Of a stretch of 6,271 bases of DNA, positions 1 through 5,287 are shown in pieces. This stretch comes from Candidatus Fibrimonadales bacterium (GTDB taxonomy: Bacteria; Fibrobacterota; Fibrobacteria; Fibrobacterales; Fibrobacteraceae): the NCBI GenBank assembly GCA_009777135.1, contig WRMM01000130.1, forward strand, positions 1 through 6,271. The letters are read 5' to 3'. Position numbers and translations under genes: made by a program. A model generated the notes under the pieces. The model made no database searches, had not been told where the DNA came from, and saw only the letters and a list, made by a program, of their open reading frames with translations. Each line of letters begins with the position of its first letter. Position 1 is the first letter of the stretch.

Positions 1-8
1 AATACACT

Positions 9-56
9 GTTGTCCGATAAAAGTTTTGCGATTCATGTATTTTTTTATCGGACAGC
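9..56. repeat. Perfect 12-bp inverted repeat with 20-nt spacer
   Basis: TGTCCGATAAAA (11-22) is matched by its exact reverse complement at 43-54. A G-U pair and a G-C pair extend the stem outward to 9-56. The spacer is 20 nt (23-42). No T-run follows the right arm (the T-run precedes it), so it is not a standard intrinsic terminator. The arms look like insertion-sequence terminal repeats, so this could be an IS end, a tiny MITE-like remnant or a regulator site. No transposase is in view and no target-site duplication is obvious. Confidence 0.6.
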
Positions 57-112
57 CGACTTTGTATTAGGCAACTAACCCTATTTCCTCTTAAAATAGC
101 CCAATTTACCAG

Positions 113-131
113 CATGAAACTTTTTTTGAAA
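113..131 (+). repeat. Short duplicate of the lipoprotein gene start (copy 1)
   Basis: The 19 bases CATGAAACTTTTTTTGAAA are identical to 611-629, which form the start of the SGNH lipoprotein gene. Here the reading frame gives M-K-L-F-L-K-N and then a TAG stop, so it encodes only seven residues. The 11 bases before the ATG also match partly (6 of 11). It is either a truncated relic of a paralogous gene start or a very short leader ORF; I favour a relic. Confidence 0.5.
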
Positions 132-163
132 AATAGACCTTAACCCCAAACAAAAGCAATTTC

Positions 164-178
164 TATATTACCCCCATG
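164..178 (+). promoter_or_regulatory. Leaderless-type promoter at the yjbQ-like start
   Basis: TATATT (164-169) is followed by exactly six bases, ACCCCC, and then the ATG at 176. With normal -10 to +1 spacing the transcript would begin at or next to the ATG, leaving no leader. There is no Shine-Dalgarno sequence ahead of the ATG. A -35 element is weak at best (TTAACC at 140-145, 18 bp upstream). Confidence 0.5.
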
Positions 179-592
179 AAATCTTTCCGCAAAAAACTTG
201 CTTTTCACACCAAAACTCGCCGTGCTTACGTCAATATAACCTCGCAGGTACAAGCAGTGATTAACGAAAGCGGCATCCGTGAAGGTTTGTGCCTTGTAAA
301 TGCGATGAACATCACCGCAAGCGTATTCATCAACGACAATGAAAGCGGATTGCACCGAGACTTTGAGCGTTGGCTGGAAAAACTCGCTCCAGAGAAGCCT
401 CACGAGCAATACGAACACAACGGCTATGAAGACAACGCAGATGCTCATTTAAAGCGTTCCGTTATGGGTCGCGAAGTTGTTGTTGCAATTACAGACGGAG
501 AATTGGATTTTGGAACCTGGGAACAGATTTTCTACGGCGAATTCGATGGAAAGCGGGAAAAACACGTGCTTGTGAAAATTATTGGGGAGTAA
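176..592 (+). CDS. YjbQ/UPF0047 family protein (secondary thiamine-phosphate synthase-like)
   Basis: A 138-residue protein of the usual length for the single-domain YjbQ/UPF0047 family. Family hallmarks are visible in order: NITASVFINDNESGL (45-59), HN..ED.NADAHLKR (81-94), then MGREVVVAIT (97-106) and GTWEQIFYGEFDG (113-125), ending in VLVKIIGE. The conserved His and acidic residues of the HN..ED.NADAH block probably form the metal or active site of the trimeric fold. Some YjbQ proteins show weak thiamine-phosphate synthase activity in vitro, which is the origin of the database name; the physiological role remains unsettled. There is no signal peptide, so it is probably cytosolic. The start fits both homology and the promoter-like element directly upstream. 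The SGNH lipoprotein gene begins 19 bp after the stop with its own promoter-like element, so the two need not share a transcript. Confidence 0.93.
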   Translation: MKSFRKKLAFHTKTRRAYVNITSQVQAVINESGIREGLCLVNAMNITASVFINDNESGLHRDFERWLEKLAPEKPHEQYEHNGYEDNADAHLKRSVMGREVVVAITDGELDFGTWEQIFYGEFDGKREKHVLVKIIGE

Positions 593-599
593 TAATTTC

Positions 600-614
600 T
601 ATTTTATTGCCATG
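600..614 (+). promoter_or_regulatory. Leaderless-type promoter at the SGNH lipoprotein start
   Basis: TATTTT (600-605), six bases (ATTGCC), then ATG at 612. This is the same spacing as at 164-178, although the spacer is less C-rich. No Shine-Dalgarno sequence lies close to this ATG (GGGGAG at 584-589 is 22 bp away). Confidence 0.35.
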
Positions 615-629
615 AAACTTTTTTTGAAA
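611..629 (+). repeat. Short duplicate of the lipoprotein gene start (copy 2)
   Basis: Exact match of 19 bases to 113-131. This copy is the functional start of the SGNH lipoprotein gene and encodes MKLFLK. Confidence 0.6.
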
Positions 630-1349
630 TTTAGTATTGTGTTGGCAATGTTTTTGGCATTGCTGGTTACCGGTTGCTCAGATGGGGGCGATGATTACAA
701 TGGCAAAACAATTGTCTGCTTTGGAAACAGCTTAACAATAGGCTATGGCGCAGGCGATTCAATCAATCCTATTGACGAGAGCAAGTCATATCCAGCGTAT
801 CTTGAAAAGAAAGTCAATATTCCCGTTGTTAATTTGGGCAAAAACGGGCTTTCCGCCGAGCAGGCGGTTGATAGCATCAAAAAGCATCGCAGAGAATTAA
901 ATTCGGCGGAAATTGTAATTATTGAATTAGGCGCAAATGATTTAATTGACAGGGTGCTTGCTTCGTTCTTCAACGCTGGAATTGACTATGATTTTGTTGA
1001 GGAAAAAGTTGAAAGAAGTTTTGAAGCAATTTTGGATTATATAGAAAGCTTGGGCGGCAAACATAAAATTTATTTGGCAAAATTCTACAATGAAGAGGTT
1101 GCTGATGACTTGTTTGATTATTTTCCTGAATTTAAATTTGCTTATAAAAAATACGAAGATATGTTTGAAAGGTTAAAAGAAAAATATAACGTTGAAATTA
1201 TCGATAATATTTGGGACGGAGTTTGGGGCGAGCATATGTATGATCTAATTCATCCTAATGCCAAGGGATATGAGATAATGACAGACAATTATTTTAAAGC
1301 AATGAAAAATTTTCTTGAAGAAAATAATTTGCTGAAAATTTTTATTTGA
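612..1349 (+). CDS. SGNH/GDSL-type lipoprotein esterase/hydrolase
   Basis: A 245-residue protein. A lipoprotein signal peptide (MKLFLKF plus a hydrophobic run) ends in the lipobox LVTGC with the lipidated Cys at 22, so the enzyme is probably membrane-anchored in the periplasm or outer membrane. SGNH blocks are present: FGNSLTIGYG (37-46) with nucleophile Ser40 (GNSL instead of GDSL), block II Gly76 in NLGKNG, block III GAND (107-110, Asn109), and block V D..H in DLIHPNAKGY (Asp211, His214). The layout resembles TesA-like lysophospholipase/arylesterases, but the substrate cannot be told from sequence. An in-frame start exists at 582, but ATG 612 is preferred: it gives the proper signal peptide, avoids overlapping the preceding gene, and carries the upstream element. 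The gene is visibly more A/T-rich than the yjbQ-like gene before it. Confidence 0.88.
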   Translation: MKLFLKFSIVLAMFLALLVTGCSDGGDDYNGKTIVCFGNSLTIGYGAGDSINPIDESKSYPAYLEKKVNIPVVNLGKNGLSAEQAVDSIKKHRRELNSAEIVIIELGANDLIDRVLASFFNAGIDYDFVEEKVERSFEAILDYIESLGGKHKIYLAKFYNEEVADDLFDYFPEFKFAYKKYEDMFERLKEKYNVEIIDNIWDGVWGEHMYDLIHPNAKGYEIMTDNYFKAMKNFLEENNLLKIFI

Positions 1350-1507
1350 TAACTTACGCATTAAATACCCATTCCCAAAGCCAATATCTAAAACAGCAGC
1401 TGTTTCTTGGGTGTATCTGCCGTCTGTTCGAGCCACCAATGGAGGCTGCCATTCACAGGACAGCACAACAGGGGTAAGCGTTCCTGAAAATTTTCTACCT
1501 TTCCCCA
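1350..1507 (-). pseudogene. Relic of a class I SAM-dependent methyltransferase
   Basis: The gap between the SGNH gene and hemW holds no intact gene. On the minus strand, 1350-1399 reads AAVLDIGFGNGYLMRKL, a convincing SAM-binding motif I (hydrophobic strand, then D-I-G-F-G-N-G). The frame is cut off by the end of the SGNH gene. Directly upstream in another minus frame, 1403-1456 reads VNGSLHWWLEQTADTPKK, which resembles the 'MN.sH..L..W.L' helix that precedes motif I in small methyltransferases of this type. One indel near 1400 would join the two. I infer a frameshifted fragment of about 50 codons lacking the rest of the fold. It could be chance for the N-terminal part, but chance is unlikely for motif I. 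Confidence 0.5.
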
Positions 1508-1510
1508 GTG
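1496..1510 (+). promoter_or_regulatory. Possible leaderless-type promoter at the hemW start
   Basis: TACCTT (1496-1501), six bases (TCCCCA), then GTG at 1508. It has the same geometry as the other starts in the window, but the hexamer is a weaker match to a -10. No Shine-Dalgarno sequence is near the GTG. Confidence 0.3.
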
Positions 1511-2590
1511 CCCTCCCTCTACCTCCACATTCCTTTTTGCGCATCTGTTTGCAATTACTGCGACTTTTGCGCAATGCCTGTGCCAGAGAAAGTACACGGC
1601 GAATATGTGGATTTGGTTTTGCGGGAATTAAGTTTAAGAACTAAAGACAGATTGGAAAAATTTGAAACCGCATATTTGGGCGGAGGTTCGCCTTCTGCAT
1701 TGAGCTTGGAAAATTTGCGAAAATTGCTTGAGGGTTTGCAAAAATATTTGGGAACAAGCAAAGAATTTTCAATGGAATGGAATCCGGAAGAAGCGAATAG
1801 CGAAAAAATACAGCTTGCTTTGGATTTAGGAGTAAACCGCTTTAGCTTGGGAGTGCAGAGCTTGAACGATAATTTGCTGAAAATGCTAGGCAGAAAGCAC
1901 TCGGCAAAAACCGCTTTGAAAGCTTTTGAAAAATTAAACCACGCTTTTGGCACAGGGAGCTGCGACCTGATGTTCTGCCTGCCAAATCAAAGCACAGCGG
2001 ATTTTTTGAGCGATGTTGAAACTCTTGTAAATTTAAACGCAAAGCATATAAGCTTTTATGGATTGACCTTGGAAAAGAAAACAAAGCTTCCTCCGCAGCC
2101 AGAGGATTTATATCCCGAGATGTATTTAAAAGCAGCGGAAATTTTAGAATCAGCTGGTCTGCTCAGATACGAAATCTCAAACTTTGCCATGCCTAGCCAC
2201 GAAAGCAAGCATAATCTTGTTTACTGGAAAAGAGGAGAATATTTAGGAGCTGGTCCATCTGCGCATAGCTATTTAAATGGCATTCGCCATTATGTGAGCG
2301 GAAAATACCTCCCTTGGAAAAAATGGGTTTTAAGCAACTGCCCGCAAAATGGCTTAACCCAAGACATCCCAAGCCCAGAAGGCAAAGAAATAGAAGCCAT
2401 TTGGCTGGCTCTAAGAACAAAAGAAGGCTTATCGCTAAAAAACTATGAACAAGAATTCAAAAAAAACCTTGACTTGGAAAAAATCAACCCATTAATAAAA
2501 AAAGGCTGGCTCTCAGCAAGCCAAGATAATATCCGTTTAAACAGCGAGGGTTGGCTTTGGCTAGATAAAATAATTCTGGAAATTTTCTAA
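1508..2590 (+). CDS. hemW: Radical SAM heme chaperone HemW (HemN-like)
   Basis: A 360-residue radical-SAM protein, close to the usual HemW length. The N-terminus LYLHIPFCASVCNYCDF carries the CX3CX2C cluster ligands Cys11, Cys15 and Cys18; Tyr17 and Phe20 are typical of this family. Then come GGGSPS (58-63, SAM contact), NPEE (92-95), RFSLGVQSLND (111-121), and the HemW/HemN block RYEISNFA...HNLVYW..GEYLGAGPSAHS (220-254), followed by a C-terminal winged-helix-like part. HemW binds heme and delivers it to respiratory enzymes in the cytoplasm; many members were once labelled oxygen-independent coproporphyrinogen oxidase. HemN itself has a CX3CX2CXC cluster; here Cys21 gives CX2C spacing instead, which argues against true HemN. 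The GTG start fits the family N-terminus exactly, and an in-frame TAA at 1475 limits upstream extension. The DUF2225 gene begins 9 bp after its stop. Confidence 0.92.
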   Translation: MPSLYLHIPFCASVCNYCDFCAMPVPEKVHGEYVDLVLRELSLRTKDRLEKFETAYLGGGSPSALSLENLRKLLEGLQKYLGTSKEFSMEWNPEEANSEKIQLALDLGVNRFSLGVQSLNDNLLKMLGRKHSAKTALKAFEKLNHAFGTGSCDLMFCLPNQSTADFLSDVETLVNLNAKHISFYGLTLEKKTKLPPQPEDLYPEMYLKAAEILESAGLLRYEISNFAMPSHESKHNLVYWKRGEYLGAGPSAHSYLNGIRHYVSGKYLPWKKWVLSNCPQNGLTQDIPSPEGKEIEAIWLALRTKEGLSLKNYEQEFKKNLDLEKINPLIKKGWLSASQDNIRLNSEGWLWLDKIILEIF

Positions 2591-2602
2591 ATTACCCCCA
2601 TG
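2588..2602 (+). promoter_or_regulatory. Leaderless-type promoter at the DUF2225 gene start
   Basis: TAAATT (2588-2593), six bases (ACCCCC), then ATG at 2600. The spacer is identical to that before the yjbQ-like gene (170-175). The hemW stop codon TAA is the first half of the hexamer. No Shine-Dalgarno sequence is present in the 9-bp gap. Confidence 0.45.
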
Positions 2603-3727
2603 AGCGATGAAAAGACGCAAGAAATTCACCGAAGATTGATGGTGCTTTTTAAAAATCAGAGCCAGATGGCAGATGCCTATATTGAGCAATTTGGCACAGA
2701 AATAAATATGAAGAATATTCAGGCAATAAGAACTGAATTTCCTGGCCTTGGAGATACCAATTCCATGCCGGTGGCGGCAATGCCTGCAGAAACTTCTGCT
2801 GAAACCGAAAAAGAGCCTGAGGTGGAAGCTCCCAGCGCAGCAGTGACTGCAACGGAAATGTTTTTAAAATTCAACGATAGAGCATTTGACACTCCGCAAG
2901 GCGATCCTACTTTGGAATCGCCGCTTTACCCAAGAGTTGTTGATTGCCCAATTTGCCAAAAATGGGGGTTAAACTCTCAAGAACTCAGAGCAAAATCTCT
3001 TTCTGTGGAAAGCGACCCTTTTATGGCGCCTGTGTATAAATCAACAGGGCGATTTCGCGCTTTGAATTACTTGCTTGCTAGCGTGACTGTATGCGAGAGC
3101 TGCTTTATGGCAAGCCCAGACCGCAAAGATTTTCAGCTTTACAATAGAACAACAAGGCAAAATCAATCTAGCCAGCTTGCGCCGCAGGTAATTAGAGAAT
3201 TAAAAGAAACCACAGACCTGCGAAAGGCATTTTTTGAAAAAACAGGAATTGGCGATGCTCTATTCAAAATTCCAAGAAGTTATGCAGCCGCCATAGTAAG
3301 CTACCAGCTTGCGGATATTCGCGCTGAAGTGGAGGCTGGCGCAAAAATTCAGGGTGCATATTTTAAACGCGGCAATTATTGGACTCGCATAGCGCTTCTT
3401 TGCAGGCAAGCCGGCATGGATGATAACAAGCCTTTGCAAATTGCCGCCGAGCATTTTAAAACTGCATTCTATATGTCTGATTTTCCCAAAGCAGAGCTTG
3501 AATGCCAAACAATCTACACTCTTTTCAATCTTTGCCTCTATTTTGGAAAAGCAAAAGAAGCCCGCGATTATTTAACAATTTTGGACAAAAACCGCCAGGA
3601 TTTGGAAAAAATGGAAAATCCGCCCGAAGAAAATTACGCTTCCGTCCGAAAATGGCTGGCAATGGGCAAAACCCGCTGGGAAGACCGCGACGAACCAAAT
3701 TTTTGGAAGACTCCGGGGTTGAATTGA
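2600..3727 (+). CDS. DUF2225 family protein with two CxxC pairs
   Basis: A 375-residue protein with no signal peptide, so probably cytoplasmic. Residues 55-85 form a low-complexity Ala/Pro/Glu-rich linker after a helical N-terminus. The core has two CxxC pairs, CPIC (116-119) and CESC (165-168), separated by a segment that includes SLSVESDPFMAPVY. This pattern of a first zinc knuckle, a short beta segment and a second 'VCxxC(F/G)' knuckle matches DUF2225, and together the four Cys probably bind one zinc ion. The C-terminal half (about 225-335) is helical and contains TPR-like stretches (KTAFYMSDFPKAEL, CLYFGKAKEARDYL), as is common in this family. The function is unknown. It follows hemW by 9 bp and precedes prmA by 16 bp; its own promoter-like element sits at the ATG. 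Confidence 0.75.
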   Translation: MSDEKTQEIHRRLMVLFKNQSQMADAYIEQFGTEINMKNIQAIRTEFPGLGDTNSMPVAAMPAETSAETEKEPEVEAPSAAVTATEMFLKFNDRAFDTPQGDPTLESPLYPRVVDCPICQKWGLNSQELRAKSLSVESDPFMAPVYKSTGRFRALNYLLASVTVCESCFMASPDRKDFQLYNRTTRQNQSSQLAPQVIRELKETTDLRKAFFEKTGIGDALFKIPRSYAAAIVSYQLADIRAEVEAGAKIQGAYFKRGNYWTRIALLCRQAGMDDNKPLQIAAEHFKTAFYMSDFPKAELECQTIYTLFNLCLYFGKAKEARDYLTILDKNRQDLEKMENPPEENYASVRKWLAMGKTRWEDRDEPNFWKTPGLN

Positions 3728-3728
3728 A

Positions 3729-3760
3729 GTTGAGAGTTTAAAGTTGAGAGTTGAGAGTTA
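3729..3760 (+). repeat. GTTGAGAGTT direct repeats spanning the prmA start
   Basis: Three exact copies of GTTGAGAGTT lie at 3729-3738, 3743-3752 and 3750-3759; the last two overlap with a 7-bp period. They fill the whole gap between the DUF2225 gene and prmA and run into the first five codons of prmA. A GAGAG inside the first copy (3732-3736) lies 7 bp before the TTG start and could act as the ribosome-binding site. Confidence 0.7.
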
Positions 3761-4583
3761 TTATGCTTGTGGGCATTGCTCTGCAGAGGATTTTGAGCTG
3801 GAAAGTTTTAGGCTTTTTGAGGTGGGCGTGGTGGCTTTGGAGGAGCTTGAGGCTGAAAAGGATTCTGATATTGCGTTTAAGTTTTATGTAGAGAGCAAAG
3901 AAGAGCGGGACCGCATTGTTGCTGAGTTTTCGCATTTGAATTTTGAGTGCGGCGAGGAAGAAGCCAGAGATTGGGACTTGTGGTGGAGAGAACGGCAAAC
4001 TCCTGTTAAAGTCAGCGAGAGCCTCTGGGTGAGGCCTCCTTGGGTAAATTTTTCTGCTCCAAATATTAGCGATACAGTTTTGGTTTTGGAGGCAAAAACC
4101 GCTTTTGGCACAGGCGAGCACGATAGCACAGCCTTAGCTGCCAGCCTAATGGAAAATGTGGATTTCAAAGGCAAAAGCGTTTTGGATATTGGGACAGGAA
4201 CGGGTATTTTATCTTTGTTTGCTTTAAAAAAAGGAGCGAAGTTTGCGGTTCAAACAGAAATTGATTCGCTCACAATTCCTTGCCTTGTTGAGAACTTTGA
4301 GCAAAACGGAGAAAAGCCAAACGCAGTTTTAGGTTTGCTGGATTCCTTTAATGAAAACGCAAAATTCAATATAATAGTTTGCAACATGATTCGCACGGAA
4401 GTTTTGCCTTTGCGTGCAGATATTGAACGCCTTTTGGCTAAAAATGGCAAATTTGTCCTTAGCGGTCAGCTGGAATGCGAAAAACATTTCATTTTGGATT
4501 GGTTCAAAGAGGCTGGCTTTAGCGTTGAGCTAGAAATAATTAGCGATGAATGGTGGGCTGTTAGAAGTACCAAAGCAGACTGA
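3744..4583 (+). CDS. prmA: Ribosomal protein L11 methyltransferase PrmA
   Basis: A 279-residue protein; PrmA is usually 290-320. The N-terminal substrate-recognition half (about 1-95) is followed by the PrmA signature AFGTGEHDST (120-129), SAM motif I VLDIGTGTGILSLFALKKGA (146-165), the acidic loop TEID (171-174), IIVCNM (210-215) in place of the usual 'vvANI', and SGQL (240-243); it ends in EWWAV. It should trimethylate L11 in the cytoplasm. The start is TTG at 3744. The only other possible start in this frame after the TGA at 3720 is ATT at 3723. The stretch YYACGHCSAEDFE (6-18) aligns well with the first strand and helix of PrmA, so only residues 1-5 come from the repeat sequence. CGHC resembles a redox motif but probably has no such role here. 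The end overlaps the opposing beta-barrel gene by 23 bp. Confidence 0.87.
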   Translation: MRVESYYACGHCSAEDFELESFRLFEVGVVALEELEAEKDSDIAFKFYVESKEERDRIVAEFSHLNFECGEEEARDWDLWWRERQTPVKVSESLWVRPPWVNFSAPNISDTVLVLEAKTAFGTGEHDSTALAASLMENVDFKGKSVLDIGTGTGILSLFALKKGAKFAVQTEIDSLTIPCLVENFEQNGEKPNAVLGLLDSFNENAKFNIIVCNMIRTEVLPLRADIERLLAKNGKFVLSGQLECEKHFILDWFKEAGFSVELEIISDEWWAVRSTKAD

Positions 4584-5235
4584 AAGTCGCTTGATTATAC
4601 TTGCTATCTTTCTTATCGTCAACTTGCAGCAAACCCAGAACATGCTTGATATCAACTCCAAAGCTTTTGCCAAACATATAACCAGTTCCAACAGCCAAGC
4701 CTAAATCTAAAAATGATCTGCTATCGTAGGCATAAGAACATTGAGCCTCGAAGCCTATTTTCTCCAGCTCATTGACACCCTCCAGCGCATTGCAGTAATC
4801 AACATTGTCAACATTAATTTTCCGTTTTATTGTAGCTGAGAAGGGAAAATCTAACTGGATTCCAGTTGAAATGTATAGTCCTGCGATAGCCTTCTTATAC
4901 CGAGCCATTATAGGAACGCTTAGCGCAAGTTCGCTTGCGTTGTAATTAATTTCCGTTTTTACATCGCGAATGATTTTGGGGTATTTGTCGTTATATAGTT
5001 TTCTCCATTGAAAGTTTAGCTCAGGGTTAAGGGAAAGACCGTTTTTGAGCGGAAAATGCGTTATTAAACCGCCGCCCCAGCCCATTCCAAAGGAAATATT
5101 GTCATCAACAGCCGAAACTCCGGTTGAATAAAAATTCATGCTTGTCATGGCTTTAACGCCAAATTTGAATGAATCCGCAAAGGAAAACGCAGCAAGCGAT
5201 GAGACCAATATAATTGTTGCAACGATTTTTTTCAT
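4561..5235 (-). CDS. Small outer-membrane beta-barrel protein (PorT/OMP_b-brl-like)
   Basis: A 224-residue protein with a clear Sec signal peptide (MKKIVATIILVSSLAAFSFA, probable cleavage before DS at 21-22). The mature part is made of alternating amphipathic strands rich in Gly and aromatic residues, such as KFGVKAMTSMNFYSTG, FGMGWGGGLITHFPL and LNPELNFQWRK, and it ends in the strand ATFSLLWYF with a C-terminal Phe. That terminal aromatic is the usual signal for recognition by the BAM machinery. Size and strand pattern suggest an 8-10 strand barrel of the PorT/OmpA-barrel sort. The specific role is unknown; no OmpA peptidoglycan-binding domain is present. It is divergent from the M48 protease gene (52-bp gap) and convergent with prmA, which it overlaps by 23 bp. 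Confidence 0.75.
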   Translation of the reverse strand: MKKIVATIILVSSLAAFSFADSFKFGVKAMTSMNFYSTGVSAVDDNISFGMGWGGGLITHFPLKNGLSLNPELNFQWRKLYNDKYPKIIRDVKTEINYNASELALSVPIMARYKKAIAGLYISTGIQLDFPFSATIKRKINVDNVDYCNALEGVNELEKIGFEAQCSYAYDSRSFLDLGLAVGTGYMFGKSFGVDIKHVLGLLQVDDKKDSKYNQATFSLLWYF

Positions 5236-5248
5236 AGGGGTTAATTTA
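5233..5248 (-). promoter_or_regulatory. Leaderless-type promoter at the beta-barrel gene start
   Basis: On the minus strand, TAAATT (5248-5243) is followed by seven bases (AACCCCT) and then ATG (5235-5233). TTTG lies 18 bp upstream of the hexamer (5270-5267), matching the Bacteroidota-type TTTG/TAnnTT arrangement. There is no Shine-Dalgarno sequence. Confidence 0.45.
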
Positions 5249-5256
5249 GAAATTTG

Positions 5257-5287
5257 TATATTACCCCAAATAACCTAAGGATTAAAT
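5257..5287 (+). promoter_or_regulatory. Promoter and ribosome-binding site of the M48 protease gene
   Basis: TATATT at 5257-5262 is followed by ACCCC, almost the same string as at 164-175, but the ATG is 25 bp away instead of 6. The predicted transcript would start near 5269 and carry a leader of about 19 nt. That leader holds a good Shine-Dalgarno sequence, AAGGA (5277-5281), six bases before the ATG at 5288. This is the clearest SD in the window. Confidence 0.5.

Noticed and set aside
6..16. PDI-like CGHC motif in PrmA (residues 9-12) as a redox site
   Set aside because: Coordinates here are residues of PrmA. The segment aligns with the first beta strand of the PrmA substrate domain, and there is no thioredoxin fold around it.
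9..56. Inverted repeat as a Rho-independent terminator
   Set aside because: The stem is A/T-rich, the loop is 20 nt, and no T-run follows the right arm on the plus strand. On the minus strand no T-run follows either.
140..448. Minus-strand 102-codon frame with a hydrophobic start (MSICVVFIAVVFVLLV)
   Set aside because: It lies entirely antisense to the well-supported yjbQ-like gene. The hydrophobic stretch is the complement of Asp/Asn/Lys-type codons, and there is no family resemblance.
582..611. Upstream start at 582 for the SGNH lipoprotein
   Set aside because: It adds MGSNNFYFIA before a complete lipoprotein signal peptide and overlaps the yjbQ-like gene; ATG 612 gives the proper signal and has the promoter-like element.
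1555..1953. Minus-strand 132-codon frame opposite hemW
   Set aside because: Composition is Ser/Lys/Phe-rich, typical of an antisense shadow, and hemW is unambiguous on the other strand.
3763..3765. ATG at 3763 as the prmA start
   Set aside because: It is in a different reading frame from prmA and gives a Trp/Leu/Arg-rich translation with no PrmA motif.
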